Notes: generated by a model not told the origin, from the letters alone. A DNA stretch of 64,000 nucleotides from Diphasiastrum complanatum (GCA_029204225.1 CM055101.1:41812927-41876926); one strand, 5' to 3'. Positions 44,343 through 57,984 are shown, counted from the first letter of the stretch. Made by a program: numbers and translations.

Positions 44343-44605
44343 GATGTCTTCACAAGAAATTTAAGGATTTCTTGTCATCATGTGCGAAGCTTGTTGTGAA
44401 ACGCCAGGGACAAAATGTTACGTTACCATCCGTCATTCTATCTTTCTATAGTCCACATATTTCTGTTGGTTTGCAACGTTCACAAGCGCTTTCAATTCTT
44501 CGACGAGCTCAATTTGCAGGAGCGGCTGCTTCAACGCTTCTTGCATTACCTATTAGTGACACTATTCTAGTTAGTGATTTACATCAAGCAATTGGTTTTG
44601 AGTAA
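44343..44605 (+). CDS. Orphan terminal-exon-like block, unknown protein
   Basis: After an acceptor-like TTTCATAG the frame reads CLHKKFKDFLSSCAKLVVKR, LPSVILSFYSPHISVGLQRS, ALSILRRAQFAGAAASTLLA and ISDTILVSDLHQAIGFE, then TAA. Composition is protein-like, with an Ala/Leu-rich helical segment, and the third positions do not look like random AT-rich DNA. I do not recognise the family. A polyadenylation-like AATGAA lies about 120 bp downstream. No upstream exon was found. Confidence 0.45.
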
Positions 44606-46224
44606 TTAATTGATTTTTTAAAGTTTTATTAAACTTTTTAGCTTGACTTTTCTTGTCTGTTTGGCAGTATCATTCTATATACTTTTATCATTTTGTACAT
44701 CGATGGGGATTTCCCATCCTTCATTAATGAAAGCAAGAGTTATTATTAAACTCTTTTTACCAGCCTGTACATGCACTCTTCATCAACATATTCACCGCTT
44801 GTTGCATTAGACATAACGTGGTCGGTTTCCTTATCTTCAATTTCTCTATTCATTGTTTGTGCAAGCAAGCTATAAAACCTTGGTACACACTACTTGAAAT
44901 ATTAAAAATCTACATTCTTTCGAAAGAAAATTAATATTACATCATCCAATGTTATAACTTATCACTGTCGGCATCCTCATAGCTCTCCAAACTCACATTT
45001 CTTAAGTAATGTCCATTCCTTTTCATTGATATGGAGTCACCCACGTTGTTCTTGGACGATATTTTCAAGTCTTTAACACTGCCATCAAGACTTGTGGGAG
45101 TGTATTATTCAGCCTAGATTTCATGTGGAAGAGTGAAAAGATGTACGCTCTCTTAGACAAGTTAGTTGGAGTCAACACGACTCAATTCTTCACCTGCGAC
45201 GCTCCATATTTGATGTACTCATTCCTTCTCTTATTTATATCGTCCTGACTAACACCATCGATCACACATTATATATGCTCTTTACCCAAATCCTTCATAT
45301 AGTAGCTTATCATACCATGTCAAGTATTTACACCTTTTTGATGCAGAAACCTACATAACACTAAGTTACCAGCTGGACTATCCTTTGACTAGCCTATATA
45401 CTACTTAATTGAATTATTTGCTTCCGGGACACTAGATGCAAAACATTTGGAGATTTTATGAAAATACAAATGAATCAAGCTCCCACCTTGCTCTAAAGAA
45501 CACACCCCTGCTATACACTCAACCTTAAAGAGTTTAAGAATCACATCTAACAATTTCAAATCAACATCAGTTCCTAATACTCCAATTGTGATACTCAACA
45601 TTTCATCACCAATACAAATATTTGACCTTGTTTTTCCATTTCAACAACCTACACAAATGCTAAGAATAACCAGTCGCACCAAATATCAATGATGTCAAAG
45701 GAAGATCAACATGCAATAATGTCAAAGGAAAAGTAGAAGAAGATCAGCAGGTAGCAGTGTTAGAGAAAGATCAGCAATGACCTCTAGGTAGCGATGACCA
45801 ACAAAAGGGGAGCACCAATCATCGCACCTGCAAACCAATGTGATATCTCTCACAACAGCAATTGCAAGCAATCTGATATCTCTCAAAAGAGCACCAATTA
45901 TTTCACCTACAAACCAATGTGATATTTGTCAGAGCAGCGATTGCAAGAAATCTGATATCTCTCAACAACGATAGCAGGGATGCCTTCATCACATCATTTT
46001 GGCTCTCTCCTTTTCTCTAGAGGATTCATTGAGAGGTGACACATAGTTAATGCAGTCATGCAACCGGACTCCTAGTTGCACAATTGACAACTATAGGTCA
46101 ATCACAGTTTAGGGCACACGGGCCCAATAGAAATGTAGGAATCGGCTTTTTCCCACAACAGCCTATATTTTCTCCCCAACTATTTTCTATTTTAGGAACC
46201 TTAACCCTAATCGTCTACAATAGA
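44606..46224. other. Unassigned AT-rich sequence
   Basis: No gene family is seen. Around 45770-45970 a short internally repeated text (ACCAATGTGATATCTCTCA, GCAATTGCAAGCAATCTGATATCTC) occurs two or three times. Confidence 0.4.
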
Positions 46225-46228
46225 AACC

Positions 46229-46262
46229 CCTAGCCCTAGCCCTAGCCCTAGCCCTAGTCCTA
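46229..46262. repeat. Telomere-like (CCCTAG)4-5 run
   Basis: Four to five CCCTAG units preceded by CTACAATAGAAA. With the 44171 run it brackets about 2 kb in direct orientation. Confidence 0.75.
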
Positions 46263-46614
46263 AACTACAAAAAAAACCCTCTATAATTTAGACTTTTATG
46301 CAAATTCACCATATAAAACAACAAGATTTTTTTCAGATTTTGGCATCAAATTAATGATTGGAATTTAAAAAGCATAAAAATTTCATTACTTTGCACCAAA
46401 CTTCCACCATAGAATTTATGTCTAAAACCCACATTTGAGGAAAAAACCAAGTATATACAAAATTTAGATTTTATCTCATGATATTCCATTCAAAATTTGT
46501 TGGCACAAAGCTTTTCAACATCCTTCACTACATTCAATTCCACAAAAAAATATTTATTTGCTTGAGTCTCAATGCAATCTACATTGAAAATTTCTTAATT
46601 TCATAAGCATTAAC

Positions 46615-46690
46615 ATGGCCACATTCACCAACATGGGGGATGGGCCTTGAGCGAGCTTGGTCGAGTGAGCTTTTTCAAAAATACAAGTGA
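46615..46690 (-). repeat. Left member of a distant inverted repeat
   Basis: Its reverse complement (TTTTTGAAAAAGCTCACTCG then ACCAAGCTCGCTC) resembles 52465-52545 on the plus strand. Confidence 0.55.
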
Positions 46691-47741
46691 GCTTTTCATA
46701 GTGAAATTTTTTCCAGCTTGCAAATGACATGGTGGGCTCTATTAAACATGAGTGTGATTCTCTCACATGCTTTCTCAATGTGTCATCTGCTAACATTGTT
46801 AAATGACCATAGCGAGAATCAAGCTCTAGCACTTATCTTTGGCTCATCCCAATAATTCACCAATCATTTGTAAAGATATATATAGTTTTCCAATCTAACG
46901 ACAAACATCCCAAGGCTATTGGCCGCATGTAACAAAGTGCCTATGCCAATAGTCAGATCAACTATAACATCATTAGCATTGCTAAATAAGTAGACCATGT
47001 AATTCATGAGATAATGAAGTGCAAATTGACATTTGATTAGTGAGTGAAAACACTTATGTATCTTGTCATTGCTTCCTTCTCAGCCCTTCATAAATTAGAT
47101 TCTGTACAAACAACATACACACATATCAACAAAAAATTTGATGTATGCATGTGAAATGATTGTGATCAAACGACTACTTGTTAAAGCATAAAGAAAGATG
47201 TGTCCTCATCTAATTCCAATAAAATCACTCCTACACCGTTGTTCACCAAGTTTAGATCAACAAGTTGACATCATATCTGATGTAAATGTGGACCTTAAGC
47301 TGAATTTTATCTAATCCCAAACTCAAATGAAACAATCTACTCAAGCCATGCATTCTCTAAAGCTTTGGAGATCATGAACTCTAAGGTTAAGAATTTATAA
47401 CGAAATGTCTTTTAATGGGCATTAAACATCCATGGTGAGAATGTGATGGCCATCTTGTCTTAATCAGTTCACCTTTTAACCTTCGAATTGGCTAGTACAT
47501 AGGAAAGCAGTCTTTGAACACGAAAGACCATGATGTTGACCTTGGATGATGATATAACAGGACCAACGTTGAACGGTCGTGATGGGAACAATGATCTACT
47601 AGGCTTGCATGGCTTCCATACGGGCATGCTTTGGGAGATACCACTAATGGATGCATATCTACTGGTATGAGCTCTGGATAATCTCAAAGATGTCAAATTC
47701 AAGATTTTCTTAATTGTGTGTAGGAGAGTTTTTCATTATTC

Positions 47742-47930
47742 GTCATCCTTTCATTATCATCAAGTTTCTTCTCCTTAATAATCTCTTTTTGTTTAGTAAT
47801 TAGATTCACCATCCTTCTCATCACAACATTATTCATCATCCTTTCATTATTATCATCTTTCTTCTCCTTAATAATCTCTTTTTATTTAGTAATCAGATTC
47901 ACCATCCTTCTCATTACTAATCATCATTAT
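47742..47930. repeat. Two tandem copies of a ~93-bp unit
   Basis: CATCCTTTCATTAT-ATC and TTTCTTCTCCTTAATAATCT and ATTCACCATCCTTCTCAT occur twice, at about 47744 and 47836, with few differences. Confidence 0.8.
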
Positions 47931-48189
47931 TATTTTCTTCATCACACTTGATGTGGCTCCATAGAATGCCTTTCATGAAAGTATTCTAGTTTATGTGTCT
48001 TCTTATTGTGCTCTTGCATGTTTGAATAAAAAAATATGACAAGCGACAATATATCTAGGTAATTTTTTTGACAATATATTTTTATTGTTTTTTATAGTGT
48101 CTTCTTTTGTAGGATGTATATAAAATATCTTCCATATATTGGATGAAGAATTGATCGACTTTTCAAACATGTGTCTTGAAGATCTGAAA

Positions 48190-48500
48190 TCATGAATAAA
48201 TATCTTGAATATTGATAATGATTATTGTGAATACTATTCATAAACATGGTGAATACTCATGAATACTGATTGTGAATACTCATGATTATTGTAAATACTC
48301 ATGAAAATTGATCATGATAATTGTGAATATTGATCGTGAAAATTTGTGAATACTAATCATGCTTATTGTGAAAACTTGTGAATACTAATTGTAATTATTG
48401 TGAATACTTATGATTATTGTGAATACTAATTAAAATTGATCGTAATTATTGTGAATACTAGTCGTGATTATTGTGAATACTGATCGTGAATATTCGTGAA
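48190..48500. repeat. Minisatellite of GTGAATACT units
   Basis: About 15 degenerate repeats of ATTGTGAATACT(C/G)AT-GTGATT, unit roughly 20-24 bp, at times GAATATT or GAAAACT. Confidence 0.8.
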
Positions 48501-49798
48501 TCCTTACCAACTTTAAAATTCCAGAATGACGGACATATTTTGTGATCAAAATATTAAACCCACTGTAAGAAATTATCAATAGATGAAAATCACCTATTTA
48601 TTTTCAAAATCATCTCATACACAATTCTTAGTCATTGTCAATCCCAATATGCAACCTTGATTCTACGATTGTAAAAACTTTAACCACTTTTGTGGTAGTG
48701 ATTGTCACAGTGTAAGCTCTTGCAATTTAAAACATTAAAAAACACAACCAAACAGCACGATAACTTAACTTACCAATACTTAACTCTTTGGCAAAAAAGC
48801 TAATAAATACATTTTTCTAAACGTCAAAGAAAGAAATATAATTTTAGAGAATTTTTATTTCAATCCAACAATGTCACTGTTATGGCAAGGCCTTTGTGGT
48901 ACAATGCCACAAAATTCTTCTTTCAATAATGGATGTTTTTTGGATCTAGATATTCTTCTTATCATGAAAAAAATACCTTCTTGTCACCAAATATTTTTTC
49001 AAATTTATTTTCTTTTTTGTTCATAGCTATTATCTTATTGATCAGGTGTAGATTCTAGTCTCTCTCTTGCAGCTAGATGATAAGAACATGTTAAAAGGCT
49101 CTATCATTGAAAAGTAGAACTTTCGAGGTTTTTCATATGCTCTATTTAGGTAGCAGAACTTCATTAAAGAGCTTTTTCTAACATATAGTCTACTCCTGAA
49201 CTAAAACACAAAAGAAAACTCGCCCCACTAGTATGCATTAAAGCACCATTTACGTTGTTATGTTTCGCTCTAATTGCTCAACTATTATCAAGATGCTTTT
49301 GACATGATTAAATAAGACTACATATTCAAAAATTCCCATCCTTTTTGGGCGCTCTCACTCATCAAATTTTTGCAAGTAGTATTTTTGGCTCACTCACTTC
49401 TCTTCTCTAATATCCGAGTGACATCACATTGCGAATAAATCATTACATTGGACTCTTTGGTTTCTTTGTACATTTTCACAAATATTATCTCTTGTGTTTG
49501 TGGCTATTTCATGATACGTATTAGTTGTTATTATCTTGAAATCCTTAAACTACACATTCAAACTATTATTAGTTAGTAAAGATACTTAGTTTTACAGGTT
49601 TGCAATGATTGTTGTTTTTTCACTTTTTACAATAGAATTATTATAACGTTTTTTGTTATAATAATGTTTTGAAGTAAATTTATAATACTATTGGAGATAA
49701 GTGGTTACAAGTCATCTCGACATTGGTATTCTTATAAACTCTTTGTGTTCAGAAATGACTCAATGCTTAAGAAATATATGTTCTAATAATGTTCATTT
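48501..49798. other. Unassigned AT-rich sequence
   Basis: No gene, element end or repeat is recognised. Confidence 0.4.
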
Positions 49799-50170
49799 TT
49801 GGGTATAAGTTACATGGCTTCCAAGGCAGACTTTTTTGTGTATTGCCATTGTATTGGAGAAAAATACCTTGAGATTAAGAACTCTCGTGGTCGTGTCGTG
49901 TTGGATACACCAATTTTGGCAAAATGTATGGATTGTCCATGCAATAGAATTGAATTGCTTGCAACGGTGATGACTCATGGTGCTCAGGATGACCTATTGT
50001 CATTGTACCATGTGCAAATTCTTGGCTCATTGAGCTATTACAACTTAGATGGTACCTTGTCATCTGTGTATGTGGCTAAGACTATTTTATGTCATTTGCA
50101 AGCTATCAATAATACCAAAGACAAAATTGTTACTGATTTGAACAATAAAAGTATACTATTTTGTGCCTAG
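49799..50170 (+). CDS. Unrecognised 123-codon ORF
   Basis: Reads KADFFVYCHCIGEKYLEIKN, MDCPCNRIELLATVMTHGAQ and ILGSLSYYNLDGTLSSVYVA. It is coding-like in composition but matches no family I know. The neighbouring ORF 50873-51136 and text near 51260 may belong to the same decayed transposon gene. Confidence 0.3.
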   Translation: MGISYMASKADFFVYCHCIGEKYLEIKNSRGRVVLDTPILAKCMDCPCNRIELLATVMTHGAQDDLLSLYHVQILGSLSYYNLDGTLSSVYVAKTILCHLQAINNTKDKIVTDLNNKSILFCA

Positions 50171-50872
50171 CGACTCTCAATTTAGTAGGGTTATGATACA
50201 TCAAGAGTGAGTTCATCTCACTTCACACTCATAGAAATAAAAATGTTGGCAGATGAAGTGGTGGCTACCAACAATAACTCCAACCCTAGAAAAATACAAA
50301 TGGAAGTTGCGAAAGAACTTGTAATCAAGGTTGTAACCAAAGATGAACCAATGCGCTAAACATGAAATGAGTCACCAACAAGTGCCAAAAACCATTGGTG
50401 CAAAGCAACATGTCAATTTGCAAATATAAATTTTTCTAGATATAGTTATTTGAATGAGTTGTTTGAACTTATCCTTTTATGTGTTTATGAAGATTTAAGA
50501 AAATAGTGACTAAGAGCAAAAGAAAGGCCATGGGTAAGGGTGTAAAAACTAGTTAATTGGAATTAAAAAGATTGTGTGTGTATGATGTCTTCCACAACAA
50601 TAAATCCCAAGGCAGTGTAAACATGTTATTGAGCGTTGCTTTGTAATTAAAATGACCACAACATGACCTACATTTGATGTTGATCTAGTTAATAGGATGA
50701 TGTGAACTGGAGATGGTGACTTGAGAAGGTCATGGGATTGGTTTGACCACATTAGGCGAGTACATGGTTGGATGACTACGGGAGCACACGTTTATGTACC
50801 TAGGTGTCAAATCTTTTCTTCATGATCACACAATCATTTGTTTAGGAGCATCTCATAGAATTTTATTATGTA

Positions 50873-51340
50873 TTGAATATAGTGCACACTCTGTTATTTG
50901 ACACAATGTTTTTATCAAATCATGTGCAAGAACTCATGATTAGAGCCACTTGTGAGATGAAAGAGGACATTGTGGGACAAGCTATATTTTGGAATATGCT
51001 AAATTGGAGAGCCATTCGTACAGTGTACAATAGGGAACTGAAGAACGTGATGCATGGTCATGAGGAATCATGTCTATTTCATTGGGAGCAAAGTCTTCAA
51101 ATACACACAACTCAATATGTATTCAAGCAATACTAAAATGAAAACAAAGACATGTGTCACAAGTGGAAGAATGCATCGTTGTTAGATTGAGCTTTGTAAC
51201 ATATTAGGCTTATAAGGGCATGGTGGGCTAGTGAAAAGGTGAAAAATGCCAATTTGCCAATAATGGATTGTTGGTTGCCGGTAAATGTGCACTGTACACA
51301 CTGGAGACATTTGTTGGTTGGGATAAGATTTCTTTCTGAA
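50873..51340 (+). pseudogene. Possible transposon gene remnant with weak Ulp1-like text
   Basis: 50873-51136 reads MIRATCEMKEDIVGQAIFWN and ELKNVMHGHEESCLFHWEQS. About 100 bp on, one frame reads LPVNVHCTHWRHLLVG, which resembles the (V/I)PVNV--HW-L-V motif around the active His of C48 (Ulp1) peptidases found in some plant transposons. The resemblance is short and the frames are broken. Confidence 0.25.
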
Positions 51341-52460
51341 TCCTTTGGTCACACGATCTAGAGAATTCGTTAAACCAAGCTAGCAGGAGTAGGAATGGCT
51401 TGGATCAAGATTGGGCATGTGTAAAAAATAGATCAAGAATACATACCTCAAAGGGAGTTTTTGCCCCTTGTTTTTTGGAAATGTACCAAAGGAGAGTTGG
51501 AAATAAGAAACAAGTCATGTAATTTTCTAATGATGGTGTGGACCATACATGGACACCATGCACATCAATTCTATGTGGAAGTCTTAAAATACCTTTGACA
51601 TGGCTTCTACAAAAAAAAAAAATTAACTTAGAACCTAGGGAGAAAGAGATGTTACAAAGAGCTGGGTCTATTTTTTATACTCAAGGACTAGGTGCTCCAA
51701 AAAATTGAATTCCAACTAATGAAAGAGATGATGTTTCTGAGAGTAGCCAAGACCCATGTATGTATAAGGATTTAAGATTTGGCCCTAAAGAAAATAGATA
51801 TGGATTTGAGTCCATCTGCCAAAAGTTTATCAATCACCAAAATTGCACGGTTTGAATGTGAGATTTTCAAAATAGAAATAAAGAATTCAGGTCAATGAGT
51901 TGAAGCCTACGACATTAGCATATCTTAGCACCGCACTTACACATGTGAAGATTTTTAGTGGCGACACAAAATTGGAAAATCTTATCTTGCATGCAAGCAC
52001 ATGTATTACATTCTCTTACATGTGCTTGGGGTAGACATGAATCACAATATGTGTATTCACCAGGCTCAGTTTGAGAAAAAAGATTTATTGCACATGCTTT
52101 CTTGTACACAGAGCTTTGCATGCAAATGGCTAAATGTTGAGCAAAAAGATATTTGTATTAGGTTATTTTAAATAAATCCACGACCTCAAGACACTACTAT
52201 ATGATATTGTTATTTTTTTTAGCAATATGGATGCAATAGTCTTTTTTGTTTTGCATGACATATTCTCACTACAAAAAAATTGCACAATAACAATAATTTT
52301 TATCAAATGACATACTTAGAATTTAAAAATAGTCATTGAGACTAATTTGGAATGAAGAAAAAATTATGAAACAACCACTAGAACATAACAAAATGTCACC
52401 AGGATTACTCTTTTGTGTATTTTAATGCATTGCTACATCAAAAGTTATGGAAAAAAAAAA
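51341..52460. other. Unassigned
   Basis: AT-rich, no recognisable coding family. Confidence 0.4.
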
Positions 52461-52464
52461 TTCA

Positions 52465-52545
52465 CACCTCACAAGCTCGCTCACATTTTTGAAAAAGCTC
52501 ACCCCCGACCAAGCTCACTCGAACTTCACACTCACCAACGTGCCT
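52465..52545 (+). repeat. Right member of a distant inverted repeat
   Basis: AAGCTCGCTCACATTTTTGA, then AAAAGCTCACCCCCGACCAA and GCTCACTCGAACTTC, similar to the complement of 46615-46690. Confidence 0.55.
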
Positions 52546-53333
52546 TTCTATATCATTTCTAGACTTACACTCAAGCATGTTACAACCAAACCAACTCACA
52601 ATTCTCTTATTTCCACTAGATTTCAACATACCAACTATCAAATTTTAACACAAATTTCTTAGAATAGCAAAATTAAAATTCCTTAAAAAAAAAAAAATTG
52701 TCATATAACATCACCCAGATCATGGATGGTGCCTTTTATCAATGCCTTGACTGTTATGAAGTCACACATAGATTCCACGAAAAATGTTTTTTGTTTTCAA
52801 CATTGCCAACAACACATGTTGAAGCCATAGTGTTCAATTCACTTTTCATGTGATACAAGTAGATATAAAAGCTCTATCCAATAGATTAGCGAGACATAAG
52901 ACCATGAGATTCCTTATTTTTGAAACCCCATACTTTGTATATTTTAATGGGACTATAATTTCCAATATGTTTTAAAGTTAATTTGACTTGACCATTTTAT
53001 GTTTTGGTCGTAGTTAATTACATTCCCAAATTTTTTATAATTGCAAACTTCTATTTTGAGTCATAGCATAGCATATGATTAGTCTTATATGCATGAGAGA
53101 CAATGTTATTTTTATATTTAGTACTCAATGCTTTTGCATGGTAGTTATGCAAATGTGAGTAGATTATAAGTAGAGGACACAAGTCTTTTTAATTAGTAGA
53201 GAAACCAATAATCTGCTCGAGTTTGAAAACTTCTACCTTCTCAACTTGAGCAATTTCAATGCTATTGTTGTGTCTTCTATCATAACTTGTGTTGGTTGGT
53301 TACACAAGTAAAACTACAATTTGCTTTCCATCA

Positions 53334-53345
53334 AGGTATCAGAGC
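53334..53345 (+). promoter_or_regulatory. Degenerate PBS
   Basis: AGGTATCAGAGC, one change from consensus. It precedes a plus-strand gypsy gag by about 1.1 kb. The LTR would lie just below but its ends are unclear. Confidence 0.6.
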
Positions 53346-53609
53346 AACATGGTTAGATTATCTTGTATTAGCATGTTTTGTTTGAGACTCATTCACACAA
53401 TTCTTGGTCTTTTAATTGTGAGGATCATTTTTGTGTAGGTTCAACAAAGAACTTGCATATATCTTGTATTGAAAATCTACAAACTATCAAAATATGATCC
53501 AACATGAAAGTACCAGCTATGTTAGAGAGATCGCAATAGCACGCTCCATGTGTGAGTAAACACTTGGTAATAAGCTTTTACCATGACATGTGTTTTGTAA
53601 GTCCATGGG

Positions 53610-53780
53610 TAGAAGCTTAAATAGATTCTAAACTTCTAAGTTAGAAACTTAAGCTTAGAACTTAAGCTTAAGAAATTTAAAACTTAAGCTTAGAAATATA
53701 AGATTCTAAGTTATCTAAAGTTCTAAGTTTAGAGACTTAAACTTTCTAAGTTAGAAGTTGAGAAGTCTTAGTTTAGAGAC
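53610..53780. repeat. AAGCTTA/TTCTAAG-rich array
   Basis: Dense, partly palindromic short repeats (TTAAGCTTAGAA, TTCTAAGTTAGAA) within the putative leader of the gypsy relic. Confidence 0.7.
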
Positions 53781-54479
53781 TAATCCCATAAGTTAGTGGA
53801 AGCTTATGGAAGGCCCTTCTTGCTATAAGACGAGAGACATTTCCCTTGTAAAAAACACTTTGAGATCATGACAAATTGCTTCTTGGTATTAACTTGTATT
53901 TCATTGTGTTCCCTTTGGGAAGGCGCATAGCTTGAGGGAAGGTGCTCGGGCCTCCTCTTGCCTCCTTTTCATCGATTTTGTTAGATAGGATCTAGAGTAG
54001 ATACCGTTGCTAGTTGGGTAAGCCTTAGCAAGGGTATAGTTTTGTAGTGGATTTTGGCTAGTTGGAAAGCCTTAGCCAAACCTTAGTTTAAATTTCGAGC
54101 ACCACGAAATCGCCCACAGTTTGAAACTTTTCCCTCTACGAATTTCATCCTTTACAAAAAATTCCAAAAAAATACAAAAAATCAGTATTTTCATAATGAA
54201 AATTCTCTATCAGAATTCACGAGTACTGTATTCTCATTCATCAGCCTGTTTGTGAGTTCTACTCTTGTCTACGAGTTCTGTTACTCCATAAAAGTCCAAT
54301 TTCTTGTCCAAATTCACTATTCTACAAGAAAGGTGTCTTTTTAATTTTTTTTGGCCAAGTACAGTACTATACTGATGATCTGTAATATTTTGTTCCTCAT
54401 TCTGCATCATGTCACGAGATTGAGCTAAATCTTCCAATCCTACACCTCCATGTCTAGAACGTAGAATCTCACGCATTGA

Positions 54480-56040
54480 TGCACCAAAGTACGACCAAAG
54501 TACGATGGAGAATCTGACCCAGTTAGATTTCTCGAAGACTTTGATAATGCATGTCGCTTCTATGGAGACACCTCTGAAACTGAAAAGTTCAGATTATTCC
54601 CTATGGTGCTTTGTGGAACTGCCAAAGAGTGGTATCTGAACCTCGAAGCTCATGATCTCGTTTCTTGGAAAACCCTCAAAGACGATCTTATCAAGCATTT
54701 CAAACCTTCCAAACTGACTCAAAGCTCATTCATCCAAATCACACATATTAAGATGCGTCGTGAAGAGTCCGTTAGAAGCTACATTGAGTGTTTTAAATGT
54801 CTCAAGGTAGAATGTGTTGACAAAAATATCACCGAACGTATGGCTATCAAATTGTTCCTAGTTGGACTTCCTAAAAACATTCACCGAGAACTGAAACCAG
54901 TTGACCTTTATGATCAACTTAAGGCAGTAATGACCAATGGCATCCGCGAAGAAGACGAGGGGTTCGATGAAGACTTTGATAACCGTGAAAAGAAATCCAA
55001 GAATCCTAAACGTCTTAATCATCCGAAGTTTGAGAATACTGCCCAATTTTCATAACTTCTACATCAAATGAAAACTTGGCAGAAAGCTCAACAAAATCAT
55101 ATGAAAAGACTTACTACTGATTTCTAGACCGCCATGAAAAATATTGCTAACAAATCATCTCCAACAAGAGAAAATATCTAGTGTTCTATCTGTTCCCAGA
55201 ATCACACTGCCAACCCCCAACTAAAAACGCATTTTTCGGTAACATCCAGACCCATGTATCGACAATACCACTCTTACAATCCACAACAACCCATGTCGGG
55301 CCTAGGAGTATATCAACCACGACCAACTGCACCAATCAGTACCAACCACGCCAACAGTTTGTTGTCAATCAACCCGTTTCACAACAAGCTGTCCATTTTA
55401 TTGATCCAAATTCTATCGATCCAGCAACTTATTATGTGGACGACACTACTCCAATTGCATACTCCTCTGAGCAAGTGGTCTATTATCAGTATGATTCTAA
55501 TGCTCAAGTAGTCCCCAACCTATGATCCTAACCAAGCTGTTTTTGCAACGCATCAACTTCCCGCAATACGCGGATGTTTTATCTGTGCAGGTAAACATCC
55601 TAGTATTCATTGCCCAGACAAACTTCGGTTTCCACCAGCTTGTGAAAATTGCCGCATTGAACACCATGTGGAGGACTATCCTTCCAGATCTAAACCAGCT
55701 GCTCTTGTCCGTTCCGTGGAAGTTGAAACCTTGCCGGTCGAAACTCTGCCAGCGAAACTATGCTAGTCTGGGTCTTGACTTGTGCACAAACCCAACATCA
55801 AGCCCCTACCATTGCACCCAACAAAACCCAGCAGCGCACCATTCCCCCGAGTGAAGGATCGACGCCCATTGTATATCCTCAACCATCCGAAGAAATTAGG
55901 TTGCATCACCAATATTGACAACAAATTCAAAATGCAGACCAACACTCTTCCACTTCTCATAAAGTACCTCACATGCCTTTCGAGATTAAAACCCTTGAAG
56001 GCACTGAAGCCTGGAGAGACCTGTTACAAGCTAACATGAC
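54480..56040 (+). pseudogene. Ty3/gypsy gag
   Basis: Retrotrans_gag text FLEDFDNACRFYGDTSETEK, LCGTAKEWYLNLEAHDLVSW, DDLIKHFKPSKLTQSSFIQI and RREESVRSYIECFKCLKVEC is followed by an acidic stretch, stops and a Gln/Pro/Tyr-rich spacer. A knuckle-like CFICAGKHPSIHC with CENCRIEHHVEDYP sits near 55575-55680. Several stops and shifts; no protease or RT follows. Confidence 0.85.
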
Positions 56041-56538
56041 CCTCCCTTTCCACGTTCTATGGAAACATGCAGGTAAGTGGAAACAATAACTCCAATCCAC
56101 CGAAACCACCACCCGAAAGAGACGAGTCGATACATCTGATGTTTCATAAATGCTTGTCAAAATATCTCATGCTTCTTTTGAAGTGGAACAATTTGATACA
56201 TGAGCTATCTGAGTATCTTTCTGATTTAAGCATACAATGGCAAGTGCTTTGCCATCTTTTGCCTCCCATACGGGTAGCAGTTCTGGTTCGGCCAATCTGG
56301 CTATTGAACCATTAGCGTATCCCCATATCTCTTTTTTCGATCAGTATCATCCTCATCTTGAATTTCCACATGTGAAAATCATCTCCGTTGAACTTATTGA
56401 TCAATCAGATTTATGAGGTGGATCATTTCATGAAGATCGAAGAACAGAGATTGTACGCAAATCAATTATAAACTAGCTCTAAAAATATGAAACTATTCAG
56501 GTTCTTTTAATCTCAAGACTCTAGTGTATCCAAACCAC
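56041..56538. other. Decayed gypsy continuation
   Basis: No clean motif. Confidence 0.35.
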
Positions 56539-56550
56539 GCTTTGATACCA
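56539..56550 (-). promoter_or_regulatory. Degenerate PBS (minus)
   Basis: TGGTATCAAAGC on the minus strand, one change from consensus, so an LTR remnant should lie above it. Confidence 0.6.
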
Positions 56551-56553
56551 CTC

Positions 56554-57480
<927 letters not shown>

Positions 57481-57489
57481 GGAGTAAGA

Positions 57490-57870
57490 TTAACTCCAAC
57501 ACATTAGTCATTAGAAAACTTCATACTTGGATCCATTGGAAAATTTGCTATTTGCAATCTACCATTTTTGCTTTTTTAGCAAGTTTTGAATATATCTTTG
57601 TTGACTGATGAAAATCTATAACTTGACCTGATTTTTGAAAATTTGTATCCCAAGGCTGAAATGAGCTTTTCCTAAATCTGTCATGTCAAAGTCATTCGAC
57701 AACATAGCTTTAGTATCATTCAACAATGAAATACTATTGCTAAAAAGTGAATTATCATTCACATATAATGTGGTAATGAAAGATGATAATATTGTCTTAA
57801 AGTAAACGTTTGAGTCGGCTGACCTAGCAATAAAACCATGTTCAATAAAAAATGTGTTATCCTTTGAAAC
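57490..57870 (-). pseudogene. Copia RT scrap
   Basis: The minus strand reads FFIEHGFIARSADSNVYFK, ITTLYVNDNSLFSNSIS, LLNDTKAMLSNDFDMTDLGK and AHFSLGIQIF, then [14 protein letters not shown] after a stop. The YVDD catalytic motif reads YVND, so one Asp is lost. Confidence 0.9.
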
Positions 57871-57984
57871 CATGCCATAAGAAAAAGCTTCTATGGATGA
57901 GACATATCTATATGTCTCATCCATTACACGATTTACAACAAGGTCAAGGTTAGGGTTGAGGTTTCCAAGAGAGAAAAATAGTGG

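Noticed and set aside
46229-46262. CCCTAG run as a true telomere or fusion point
   Set aside because: Only four to five variant units, with ordinary sequence on both sides; the plant telomere unit is CCCTAAA.
55254-55511. Two overlapping plus-strand ORFs (55181-55525 and 55254-55511) as separate genes
   Set aside because: They are alternative frames of the Gln/Pro-rich gag spacer of the gypsy relic.
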